Of a stretch of 39,879 bases of DNA, positions 1 through 8,000 are shown piece by piece; position 1 is the stretch's first letter; every line of letters begins with the position of its first letter. Position numbers and translations under genes: made by a program. The DNA comes from an uncultured cyanobacterium (GTDB lineage: Bacteria; Cyanobacteriota; Cyanobacteriia; PCC-6307; Cyanobiaceae): assembly GCA_903858015.1 (NCBI GenBank), contig CAIOGZ010000091.1, forward strand, positions 1 to 39,879, read 5' to 3'. The notes under the pieces were generated by a model. That model searched no databases, was not told the DNA's origin, and saw nothing but the letters and a program-made list of their open reading frames with translations.

Positions 1-548
1 AATAGGTGCCACCAGCGAGTGGTGACCAAGCGCTATGAGCAGCTGCGGGGCGACCGCGATACCTGGGTTTCCAATCAATAGGTGCCACCAGCGAGTGGTG
101 ACTTGACAGGGGTGATGCTGCCGCTGCCTGCTGGGTCGTACGTTTCCAATCAATAGGTGCCACCAGCGAGTGGTGACGTGGTTTTACCAATCTGACGACT
201 ATGTCTCAAAACAGTTTCCAATCAATAGGTGCCACCAGCGAGTGGTGACAGGGGTTCGTAATAATCAATGGCGTGCCTTTTGAACTGGGTTTCCAATCAA
301 TAGGTGCCACCAGCGAGTGGTGACAACAGCTTTTGCAGGAGCTTGGCAGGCAAGACATTAGGGGTTTCCAATCAATAGGTGCCACCAGCGAGTGGTGACG
401 CCAAGGCCAGCCGCGCCAGCCCCAGCAGCGCCGCGCGGTTTCCAATCAATAGGTGCCACCAGCGAGTGGTGACACCGACACGCCTGCTGGCCGCCGTGCT
501 GCCAAGCTGGCTGTTTCCAATCAATAGGTGCCACCAGCGAGTGGTGAC
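1..548 (-). CRISPR. CRISPR array 1 (type III-B), continues beyond the left edge
   Basis: Seven full 36-bp repeats start at 67, 142, 214, 289, 364, 438 and 513, and 1-26 is the end of an eighth, so the array runs off the window. On the plus strand the repeat begins GTTTCCAATCAATAGG and ends GAGTGGTGAC. Seven spacers of 36-40 bp separate them (27-66, 103-141, 178-213, 250-288, 325-363, 400-437, 474-512). A leader shared with array 2 lies to the right, so the transcript reads leftward. In that sense each repeat ends in ATTGGAAAC, which would give a GAAAC-ending 5-prime handle typical of type III and type I-D systems. GTCACCA and TGGTGGC form a hairpin with one G-U pair. All repeats here carry C at position 19 of the plus-strand unit; array 2 carries T. 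Confidence 0.97.
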
Positions 549-740
549 GGCGGCCCCCGAGAGGGCTTGCGCCGCAAGCGATCCGAGGGCCGTTTGCGCA
601 CCCCCCTACCTTGGCGGCGCCTGGGCGGGCCGTCAAGCCTGTGGAAAACGCTGAGATCCGTTGCGCTGCAACGCAGCGCGCAGGATCACGCAAACACTGG
701 GGATTCGGCAATCGGCAGGGGGGTGCGCGGCAAGGAGAAA
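549..740 (-). promoter_or_regulatory. CRISPR leader of array 1
   Basis: About 190 bp next to the last repeat are nearly the same as 3212-3405 next to array 2, which marks this as the leader and fixes transcription leftward. Shared elements include a perfect GCTTGC/GCAAGC inverted repeat at 565-579, only 16 bp from the first repeat, and a minus-strand TTGACG at 631-636 that could be a -35 box. No convincing -10 follows. The stretch 741-1023, up to the end of cas2, has only weak further similarity to the other leader and no gene I can support. Confidence 0.8.
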
Positions 741-1023
741 CAGCATCAGGCCAGTGGGGGCCTTGGTTCCTCTGTCCAGTCAGAGACGCGCACCCCCAGG
801 CTCAGGAGGGCGCTGCAGTGGCAGGATTGTCAAATCTGACCAGATGTCGCGGGGCTGCCCGTTCGGCCCCGGCCGGCTCGCCGGGATGCGTTTGCTCGCA
901 GCAGGCAATCCGATGCTGATCCCATTCGGGCCGTGCCCATGCTAAAGCGGATCCCAGGGTGAAGCCGCCCCGTTGCTCGTGGCCGGACTTGGCGTGCATG
1001 GATATCGACTGAACCTTGCTGGC

Positions 1024-1305
1024 TCAGATCACCTTGTCTTGCCAGAGCGTGGGCTCCACCGGCCGGCCCAGTTGCTCAGCGTCTTGGGCCCGTTGCGGCA
1101 TACCCCACAGACGAATGCTGTCGTCGGCGGTGGCGATATGGGCCAGGCCCTGCCGGAGCCGCTGCAACTGATGGGGTTGGAGGCGACATTCGAATACACT
1201 CCATTGCAGCCGTTCGCCATAGCCTTCCAGTAACTTGGCCAACTTGCGGCGTCGCTTGGTGTTCGGGCTGTCATAGGCCACCACCCACAGCTGCTCCGGA
1301 TTCAT
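1024..1305 (-). CDS. cas2: CRISPR-associated endoribonuclease Cas2
   Basis: This 93-residue protein has the Cas2 ferredoxin-like pattern: the first strand WVVAYD with the conserved Asp12, followed by a basic helix (NTKRRRKLAKLL) and the strand WSVFECRL. Cas2 forms the structural core of the Cas1-Cas2 integrase that inserts new spacers beside the leader. Its ATG overlaps the cas1 stop by four bases (ATGA, 1302-1305), so the two are translationally coupled with cas1 first. Both arrays lie within about 500 bp, and their leaders are alike, so one integrase probably serves both. Length and motif are normal for the family. Confidence 0.93.
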   Translation of the reverse strand: MNPEQLWVVAYDSPNTKRRRKLAKLLEGYGERLQWSVFECRLQPHQLQRLRQGLAHIATADDSIRLWGMPQRAQDAEQLGRPVEPTLWQDKVI

Positions 1306-2294
1306 CGACGCAGGGGTACGCAGAGTGTGCGATCGGGATCATCCACCGCGGCGGCGAAGTTCTTCACCAGCTGATCAAGAACCTCCCAGCGTGGTCCGCT
1401 TCCGGCATCGCCCAACTGGATCGATTCGGTCATGAAGGCGGACCAGGCCTGCAACCATAAGCGCCGGCCGCTGTCGTTGAGATAGACCCCGCCGGCCTGG
1501 GGTTGGAAGTGTTCATCTGGTGAAAGCTGGCCGGCGCGAATCAACTGGCTGTGGAAGGGATCCACCAAGAAGGTGCGCAGCGGTTCGATCAGATCCGATA
1601 CCAGCGCGGCATGGCGAGGGGAACCCACATGCAGCACGCCGTTGTAGGGATCAAGCCCACGAAGCTCCACGCGCAGCAGCAGCGCATTCCAGAGCACTCC
1701 ATAACCAAACCCGCAGAGTGCATCAAATGGCGTGAGCGGCGGCCGGCGGCTGCGCATCGCAAACCCGAAACCATCGTCCGCCAACAGACCGCCGAGGCTG
1801 CGGAAATAAAGCGCCGCCGCCGATCCCTCCAGGCCCCGCAACTGATCGGGGCAGGGCACACAGCAGATCAGGGAATGGAGCTGGCCCAACCGCCGCAGGC
1901 AAGGTTCCACGGCGGAGCGGCCGGAGCGCCGCGTCAGCCGTTGCAGCACCACACGCCCATTGGCGATCTTGCCAGCCACCAACGACCGGGCCAATGCCAG
2001 CCGCCGCTCCTGGGGCAGCTCCGCCTGACGACGGGCCCGATGGCGATAGCCGCCCTCCAACGGCTGAAGGCGCCCCAGGCACTGTCCAGTGCTACTGAGA
2101 TAGGCAATCGGAATACCCCTTCGCAGGCAGGCACGGATCAGTTGGGTGGTGAGCTGCATCTTTCCCATCACCAGAATCTGATCCAACAAGGGCAGACCCA
2201 TGCGATCAAGCTCCTGCTCATCGCTTCTTACCACCAGCTGCTCGCCCTCAATCCCGGCGGTGCCGTGGGGGCGGAGCAGGTACAGGGTGCGCAT
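1302..2294 (-). CDS. cas1: CRISPR-associated integrase Cas1
   Basis: Cas1 is the metal-dependent DNA integrase of spacer acquisition. From the chosen ATG at 2294 the protein has 330 residues, the usual size. The catalytic triad is visible: Glu156 in RGLEGSAAALYF, His222 in GVLHVGSPRH, and Asp234 in VSDLIEPLR. The open frame extends 37 codons further upstream to 2405, but that stretch has no Cas1 character, while MRTLYLLRPHG looks like a normal N-terminus. No strong ribosome binding site precedes it. It overlaps cas2 by four bases. There is no reverse transcriptase fusion, although type III systems often have one, and no cas4 or cas6 is linked. The gene is GC-rich like the host background. Confidence 0.95.
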   Translation of the reverse strand: MRTLYLLRPHGTAGIEGEQLVVRSDEQELDRMGLPLLDQILVMGKMQLTTQLIRACLRRGIPIAYLSSTGQCLGRLQPLEGGYRHRARRQAELPQERRLALARSLVAGKIANGRVVLQRLTRRSGRSAVEPCLRRLGQLHSLICCVPCPDQLRGLEGSAAALYFRSLGGLLADDGFGFAMRSRRPPLTPFDALCGFGYGVLWNALLLRVELRGLDPYNGVLHVGSPRHAALVSDLIEPLRTFLVDPFHSQLIRAGQLSPDEHFQPQAGGVYLNDSGRRLWLQAWSAFMTESIQLGDAGSGPRWEVLDQLVKNFAAAVDDPDRTLCVPLRR

Positions 2295-2493
2295 ACGGCC
2301 GTGGGGTGGGCTCTTACAGAATTCCCGGGGACGGACATGGGAGCATGGGAACTTGATGATCACCCACGTAAAAATAGGGTAAGTGCCTCTTCGTATGTCA
2401 CGCAACCTGCATGCTGAGCCAGTAACTAGAGACCTGGAGAGCCCTCCGTAAGGGGTGATCTTTTACACCCTCTAAAGGGTTTCGGATCAGGCA

Positions 2494-3211
2494 AAGGCCA
2501 GGCGATAGGTGTCATCCACGAGTGGTGTCGCCAAACACGTTGGAGCCTCTAGCGATTGTTGAGAATTGGCTTCGAATCCACAGGTGACACCAGCAAGTGG
2601 TGACATGTTCAACCCCTAGTGCTATCAGACCTCGCCTGCTTCAGGCTTCCAACCAATAGGTGGCACCAGCGAGTGGTGACAGTAAGATTGCTAATGCCTA
2701 ATTTATCTTATCTGCTTCAGTTTCCAATCAATAGGTGTCACCAGCGAGTGGTGACTTCGCTATTGGATTGCTAGAAATCCTAATACGCCACCAGTTTCCA
2801 ATCAATAGGTGTCACCAGCGAGTGGTGACCCGCCCCTCCAGATCCTTTGCCATGTAGGCCGCCGACCTGAGGTTTCCAATCAATAGGTGTCACCAGCGAG
2901 TGGTGACCAGATGCAGGGCCAGGGCCCCACCGGCCAGGCCATAGAGCAGGTTTCCAATCAATAGGTGTCACCAGCGAGTGGTGACTCCAACGTCCTCGAC
3001 ATTGACCCGGACCTACTGCTCGATGTTTCCAATCAATAGGTGTCACCAGCGAGTGGTGACTCCAAGTAATGACACCACGTATCAGAGTAGGCATATCGGT
3101 TTCCAATCAATAGGTGTCACCAGCGAGTGGTGACCTGTCACTCAAGCGATTCTAGACGCACAAACTGATGCACTCGTTTCCAATCAATAGGTGTCACCAG
3201 CGAGTGGTGAC
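2494..3211 (-). CRISPR. CRISPR array 2 (type III-B) with decayed leader-distal end
   Basis: Ten 36-bp units start at 2494, 2569, 2645, 2720, 2794, 2872, 2950, 3025, 3099 and 3176, with nine spacers of 38-42 bp. The seven right-hand units are identical and differ from array 1 only at position 19 (T instead of C), giving a perfect 7-bp GTCACCA/TGGTGAC stem. The three left-hand units are degenerate: 2645 has three or so changes, 2569 about six, and 2494 keeps little more than the hairpin half. Decay at the left and the leader at the right agree that growth occurs at the right end and that the transcript reads leftward. Confidence 0.97.
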
Positions 3212-3405
3212 GGCGGCCCCCGAGAGGGCTTGCGCAGCAAGCGATCCGAGGGCAGTTTGCGCACCCCCCTACCTTGCCGGCGCATAGGCGGGCCGTCAAG
3301 CCTGTGGAAAACGCTTAGATCCGTTGCGCTGCAGGGCAGCGCGCAGGATCACAAAAACACTGGGGTTTCGACGATCGGCGGGGGGGTGCGCGGATTTGAG
3401 AAAAC
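3212..3405 (-). promoter_or_regulatory. CRISPR leader of array 2
   Basis: This is the near copy of the leader at 549-740. It keeps the GCTTGC/GCAAGC inverted repeat right beside the first repeat and the minus-strand TTGACG (3294-3299). Similarity fades near 3400. The rest of the gap to 3574 must hold the promoter of the rightward effector-cmr operon, since the two transcripts diverge here. I see no clear -35/-10 pair for that promoter and no additional gene. Confidence 0.8.
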
Positions 3406-3574
3406 GCAACAGGCCTGCCCCCGCCTGGTTCCTGCCGTTCGGCCCTGGCCGCGCACCGCTTGGGCCCAGCCTCCTAGCACCGGTCCATGAACCCGGCGCT
3501 TTGGGCCGGCCTGCCGTCGATGCAGCGACGATCGATCTCCGCCTGCTACACCTGAAAGCCGCTGGAATTGGCGG

Positions 3575-5155
3575 ATGGACGATCTGCACCTGATTTCTTC
3601 ACCTCTGTCGCCCGAGCGGCGCCTCGATGTGGTGTTCGTGCATGGGCTGGGCGGGCATCCGTTCAGCACTTGGAGCAGTGGAGAGGAGGGGTCTGCTTCC
3701 TGGCCCCACTGGCTGGCGGAGGAGTTTGGGCCTCAGATCGGTGTGTGGTCATTGGGCTATACCACCGCCAACCCGCTCCAGAGGTTGGGCGTGAAGCAAT
3801 GGTTCTCCCGCAAGCCGAATCCGCAGGGTGGTGCGGCAATGCCCCTCCCCATCCGCGCGGTGAATGCATTGGAGCGCTTGGCCCAGGCAGGGATTGGCCA
3901 GCGGCCCGTTTGTTTCATCGCCCACAGCCTCGGAGGCCTGCTGGTGAAAAGCATCCTGCGCCGGGCAGATGACGCCCGCGACACCCCGCAATGGCGGAAA
4001 CTGATCGAATACTGCGGAGGTGTGCTGTTCTTGGCCACACCTCACCAGGGCTCAGTTCTGGCGGATCTGGTGAATGGGTTCAGGATCATCTTGCCCACGG
4101 TGAACACCGATGATCTCCGCGACAATGATGCCCATCTCATGGAGCTGTATGGCTGGTACAGAGACCAAGCTGCACGCCACAACATCCGAACGGTGAGTTA
4201 CTACGAAGCCAAACCATGCCGAGCGGGGGTGCTGGTGGTGAAACCATCCTCCGCGGATCCCGGCGTGAGTGGCCCCCTGGCACGACCCCCCATTCCCCTC
4301 GATCGCGACCATCTGCAGATCAGCAAACCCCGCGATCGCAGCGATCTGGCTTACATCGGCTCGAAAGACCTGATCGAGCGGATCCTGGCGGAGTCATCCC
4401 CTGGGCCAACACCAAGCTCCACTGTGGTGGTGCGCTCCTTCCTTGCCTCGGAGAACGACAACGCTGAGACACTCATTGATTTCACCGACCTGTTTGTCTG
4501 CGCCAACTCCAGAGACCGCCGGCCCAAACACCCAGACGTGTGGACGCAAGAGCTCCCCAGCCGCTTGGCGGCAGCCGCCACCATCATCGAGCGCCTGCCC
4601 AAGCCTGTGATCTTGGCCACCCTCACCCATCTCTCGATCGCCTGGCATCTCGGCAGCCTCTTGCATCCCAAGCGGGGCGTCCCCATCCTGCTGCGCCAGC
4701 GTTCGTCGGCCTCCCTCGATGCGTTGTGGGATGGCAGCCAGGCGCGGCTGCCGGCGGCCGGGGCAACCTGGACCTTCGAGCGGCGGGTCCGGGGGGAGGG
4801 CGGGGATCTGGCCCTGGTGGTCTCCGTCACGCACAACGCCCTTCACGATGCGGAACACGCCATCGGCGCCATGGGGCTTTGCGTACGGGAGATTCACCAT
4901 GCGCAGCTCCCCAACCCCGGCTCAACCTCCATCCAGGATGGTGGCCATGCCCGCTGGCTGGCCGACACGCTCACCAGTACCCTGCGGGAGGCCGTGGTGC
5001 AGACGCGCCCTGGCCGGCTTCACCTCTTCCCCGCCTGCCCCGTGGCCTTCGCCTTCCTGCTCGGCCAGCAGGCCGACGCCCTGGGCCCCACCACCGTCTA
5101 CGAATTCGACTTCAACCACCCCAGCCGCCGCTATCAGCCCGGCATGGCCAGTTGA
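3575..5155 (+). CDS. Alpha/beta-hydrolase-SAVED fusion, predicted cyclic-oligonucleotide-activated effector
   Basis: This 526-residue protein has two parts. Residues 15-290 are a lipase/esterase-type alpha/beta-hydrolase of the SERAC1/DUF676 kind: FVHGLGG oxyanion region, nucleophile elbow FIAHSLGG with Ser118, likely acid Glu211 in SYYEAKP, and likely His246 in DHLQISKP. Residues about 300-526 match a SAVED domain, with its typical final block RLHLFPACPVAFAFLLG followed by ALGPTTVYEFDF. SAVED domains bind cyclic oligonucleotides in CBASS effectors and in type III CRISPR ancillary proteins such as the CalpL Lon protease. The gene leads the cmr operon, 59 bp before cmr2, and no CD-NTase is near, so cOA from Cas10 is the likely ligand. 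No signal peptide or membrane segment is seen. The substrate (lipid, ester or other) cannot be told from sequence. Family calls are firm; activation by cOA is inference. Confidence 0.88.
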   Translation: MDDLHLISSPLSPERRLDVVFVHGLGGHPFSTWSSGEEGSASWPHWLAEEFGPQIGVWSLGYTTANPLQRLGVKQWFSRKPNPQGGAAMPLPIRAVNALERLAQAGIGQRPVCFIAHSLGGLLVKSILRRADDARDTPQWRKLIEYCGGVLFLATPHQGSVLADLVNGFRIILPTVNTDDLRDNDAHLMELYGWYRDQAARHNIRTVSYYEAKPCRAGVLVVKPSSADPGVSGPLARPPIPLDRDHLQISKPRDRSDLAYIGSKDLIERILAESSPGPTPSSTVVVRSFLASENDNAETLIDFTDLFVCANSRDRRPKHPDVWTQELPSRLAAAATIIERLPKPVILATLTHLSIAWHLGSLLHPKRGVPILLRQRSSASLDALWDGSQARLPAAGATWTFERRVRGEGGDLALVVSVTHNALHDAEHAIGAMGLCVREIHHAQLPNPGSTSIQDGGHARWLADTLTSTLREAVVQTRPGRLHLFPACPVAFAFLLGQQADALGPTTVYEFDFNHPSRRYQPGMAS

Positions 5156-5214
5156 CTGTTGCCATCCGGCAAGGTCTGTGGCTATATGCGATATAGACGT
5201 TCGCGCCTGCGCCC

Positions 5215-6906
5215 ATGCCGGATGGCACCGGCCCCACCACCTACACAGCCGTTACCTTCGCGCCGGTGCAGAGCTTCATCCGCAGCTCCCGCAAGCTGCG
5301 GGATCTTTATGGCAGTTCCTTGTTGCTGTCGCATCTGGCCCGGGCGCTGCATGACGACGTCGAAACGAAGCTGGGGGGTGACGCCGTGATCAGTCCCGCC
5401 AATGTGGATGCCACCCGCGGTGTACCCAACACCCTGCTGATCGAGGCCGCTTACTCCCGCGCTGATGCTGAAGACGCCTTGCTGGCCGGCTGGCGCCAAC
5501 CCCTCACCGCCTGCCGGCAATGGCTAGAAGAACAGCTGCCGTACAAGCCACCTGACTGGCCTTGCAGGGAATGGAACGCCAGCGCTTGGGAAGCTGGTTG
5601 GGGCCCCAGCTGGAAGGCCTGTGAACGCCATTCCTGGGAGCTCTTCCACGGGCAGGGCGCCACGATCCAGGAGGCCGAGCAGGCCCTGCGCTACGCCAAA
5701 CAACAGCGCGCCTGGGAAATCCCCAACTGGACCGGCGAGAGTTCCACCCTCTCCTCCGCCGAGGCGATTGTGCGGCCACGCATGGCCGAAAAGCATGATC
5801 CCCGCTGGGCCGACCTCCATGCCCAGACGCAGGAGGCACTCCAGCTGCTGAGGATCCTGCGGGATCCCAGAAACCTTGGCGAAGCGTTTGCCGGCGAAAA
5901 CGAAGAGCTATCGCTATCTGAGCTGATCAAACGCTTGGTTACCTATCGCCAGCTTGCCCAGGCAGCGTTTGGCTGCCCCTTCAGAGAGATCATCCCCGAG
6001 CGGTTTGACCCCCTTAGTGGATTTGCCCCCCTTAGCGGACCGGCGGCCACAACAGGCGAGCAGCGGCCCGAAACCATCGTGTGGTTCATGGCCGATGGCG
6101 ACAAGGTGAGCGATTACCTGCACAGCCTCCGCCACGACAATGATGAAGTGGCGGCCCGCCGCTCCTTCAGCACATCCATGCGCGAGTGGGCCGCAGGGCT
6201 CTACAGCAAGGTCCCCAAGGGGATGGGCCAGAACCGGGCCACGGTGGTCTATGCCGGCGGCGACGACATCCTCGGCGCTTTGCACGAAACCTATCCCGGC
6301 AGCCGCGACCTGCGCCGCGAGGATCTGTTCCGCTGGTTGCCCCTCTTCCACCAGCTCTGGCAAGCCAATGGCCACGCCCGCCTCACGGTCTCGATGGGCC
6401 TGGTGTGGGCCGACAGCCAGGTGCCTCAGCGCGAGGCGCTCCAGCACGCCCGCGACGCCGAAGCCAGCGCCAAAGCCAGGGGCCGCAATCGCTTCGCCCT
6501 GCGCCTGCTCTATGCCGGCGGCAACCATCTGGAGTGGACCTGCCCCTGGGATTGGTTTGATCCGATCCTCACCCACTACCGCGACCGCGAAGGCCGCAGG
6601 GGCACCAACGGCAGCCCTCCCAAATGGCGGCACCTGGCAGAAGATCTGCTCTGGCTGCAGGGCCGCCATGCCATCGGTGATGCGATTCACCTGGGCGCCA
6701 GCGATCAGGCATCCAAGGCTCAGGCGAATGCCAGGGCTGAGGCGGTTGCCCAAGGCCTGCTGAGCGCCTACTTTCCCGGCTGGCAGCCACCGGGCCCACC
6801 GGAGCATGGGCGGCGGCTCGATCAATGGCTGCTCGATCTGGGCCGCGTGATGGCCGGCCTGGAGCGTTGGCGCGACTGCCCAGCAGACAAAGAGGCTGCC
6901 GCATGA
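5215..6906 (+). CDS. cmr2: Cmr2/Cas10, HD-less with intact cyclase motif
   Basis: This is the large subunit of the type III-B effector complex. It begins directly with the first palm region (FAPVQSFIRSSRKLRDLYGSS), the segment that in typical Cmr2 follows the HD nuclease domain, so the HD domain is absent. That explains the length of 563 residues against 800-1000 for HD-bearing homologues. The second palm contains ADGDKVSDYL and, at residues 348-351, GGDD (VVYAGGDDILGAL), the motif needed to make cyclic oligoadenylates. A target-activated DNase is therefore unlikely in this subunit, while signalling should be possible. Its stop overlaps the cmr3 start (ATGA at 6903-6906). Composition is GC-rich. 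Confidence 0.93.
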   Translation: MPDGTGPTTYTAVTFAPVQSFIRSSRKLRDLYGSSLLLSHLARALHDDVETKLGGDAVISPANVDATRGVPNTLLIEAAYSRADAEDALLAGWRQPLTACRQWLEEQLPYKPPDWPCREWNASAWEAGWGPSWKACERHSWELFHGQGATIQEAEQALRYAKQQRAWEIPNWTGESSTLSSAEAIVRPRMAEKHDPRWADLHAQTQEALQLLRILRDPRNLGEAFAGENEELSLSELIKRLVTYRQLAQAAFGCPFREIIPERFDPLSGFAPLSGPAATTGEQRPETIVWFMADGDKVSDYLHSLRHDNDEVAARRSFSTSMREWAAGLYSKVPKGMGQNRATVVYAGGDDILGALHETYPGSRDLRREDLFRWLPLFHQLWQANGHARLTVSMGLVWADSQVPQREALQHARDAEASAKARGRNRFALRLLYAGGNHLEWTCPWDWFDPILTHYRDREGRRGTNGSPPKWRHLAEDLLWLQGRHAIGDAIHLGASDQASKAQANARAEAVAQGLLSAYFPGWQPPGPPEHGRRLDQWLLDLGRVMAGLERWRDCPADKEAAA

Positions 6907-8000
6907 GCGCCTTGCCCTTCCAATACCTGCTGCTGCTCGAACCTCTCGGCCTGCTCTACGGCTCCAGCGGCCGGATGCTCTCGCCCCAGGCCCTCACCGG
7001 CCGCGCCTGCGAACACTTTCCGCCAGATTCCCCCACCATCGCCGGGCTGATCGCCAGCCAGCTGGATCGCCCCCAAAACGTTGCCAAGGAGAAAACACCC
7101 CTGTGGAACCTGCACACCGCCGGGCCCTTCTGCTTCGATGACAACGACAACGATCTCTTGCTGCCGGCCCCCTTCACCCTGCTCCAGGAGGACACCGCCG
7201 CTAACGACGAACCCACCCTCCGCAGGCTGCACTGGGAGCGCACCGCAAGCGACGGCGCCGCCGGCGCTTGGCGCCCCAGCGATGGCGCCGCCATGCCCCG
7301 GCAATCCCGCAGCGGCGGCTGGGTGGCCCTGCGCCACTGGCAGGAGCTGAACGCCACTGAACCAGGCACCAATCCGCACGAGCCGCAGCCGATTCACGCC
7401 AATCCCTGGCAGGCCGTGCCCCATCTACATCCGCGCCTGCGCACCGAAGAGCGGGTGAGCGCCATCAACGATGCCCTCTTCCTCGAATACGGCATCGCCC
7501 TGAAACCCGGCTTCCGCCTCGCTTACCTCAGCAGCCACCCCCTGCCCGACGGCCGCTATCGCTTCGCTGGTGAGGGGCACCTGGTGGAGTTGCGCTGCCT
7601 GAAGCCACCAGATCTATTGCAGAAATTGCTGCTGCAGCCATTAAACGGGCCCTTCGCCCTGATCACCCCAGGCCTCTGGGGCGGCCCCCGCCTCTCCCGC
7701 CGCGATCCGCTCGACACCAGCCGCCGGCCGGCCCTCCAACCCTGGCATCGCGATGGCGAACCTCCCGCGATCCTCACCGAACGCCCCCGCCCCTGGCGCC
7801 ATCAGCTCGGCAGCGCAGACGACAGCCGCCCGCGCCTTTCCCGCGGCCGCTGGGCCGTGCCCGCCGGCACCTGCTACCGCGTGGCCGGTGGCCTGCCCCC
7901 CTGGGTCGACTGGCCCGCATCCTGGTTCCCCAAGGAGGGTTTCTCCTTCAGGCAATTCGGCACCGCCCTCGCCCTGCCCCTTCACCCCGTCTCCACCTGA
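6903..8000 (+). CDS. cmr3: Cmr3 (Cas5-like RAMP subunit)
   Basis: Cmr3 caps the crRNA 5-prime handle next to Cas10 in type III-B complexes. The 365-residue protein opens with FQYLLLLEPLGLLYGSSGRM, contains a KPGFRLAYLSS strand typical of the family, and ends with a glycine-rich RAMP part (GPFALITPGLWGG, GYG-like region weak). I set the start at the ATG at 6903, which overlaps the cmr2 stop; the open frame reaches back to 6825 but that stretch lies inside cmr2. Position between cmr2 and cmr4 supports the call more than any single motif. The stop TGA shares a base with the cmr4 ATG (TGATG). Confidence 0.88.
   Translation: MSALPFQYLLLLEPLGLLYGSSGRMLSPQALTGRACEHFPPDSPTIAGLIASQLDRPQNVAKEKTPLWNLHTAGPFCFDDNDNDLLLPAPFTLLQEDTAANDEPTLRRLHWERTASDGAAGAWRPSDGAAMPRQSRSGGWVALRHWQELNATEPGTNPHEPQPIHANPWQAVPHLHPRLRTEERVSAINDALFLEYGIALKPGFRLAYLSSHPLPDGRYRFAGEGHLVELRCLKPPDLLQKLLLQPLNGPFALITPGLWGGPRLSRRDPLDTSRRPALQPWHRDGEPPAILTERPRPWRHQLGSADDSRPRLSRGRWAVPAGTCYRVAGGLPPWVDWPASWFPKEGFSFRQFGTALALPLHPVST

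Noticed and set aside
206-711. Open frames on both strands through array 1 encoding repeated HHSLVAPIDWK or INRCHQRVV peptides
   Set aside because: They are translations of the CRISPR repeat and spacers; the repeat structure and leader explain the sequence fully.
1551-2417. 288-codon plus-strand frame opposite cas1
   Set aside because: Cas1 on the minus strand has all catalytic residues; the plus-strand frame has no protein-like pattern and reflects high GC.
2780-3106. Open frame through array 2 with repeated HHSLVTPIDWK
   Set aside because: Same cause: repeat translation across the array, not a repeat protein.
1-3211. Assigning the arrays to a type I system
   Set aside because: No cas3, cas8 or type I cas5/cas7 is present; the only effector genes linked are cmr genes.
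3575-5155. Reading the hydrolase-SAVED gene as a CBASS effector
   Set aside because: No CD-NTase, Cap2/Cap3 or HORMA gene lies nearby, whereas a cyclase-competent cas10 follows by 59 bp.
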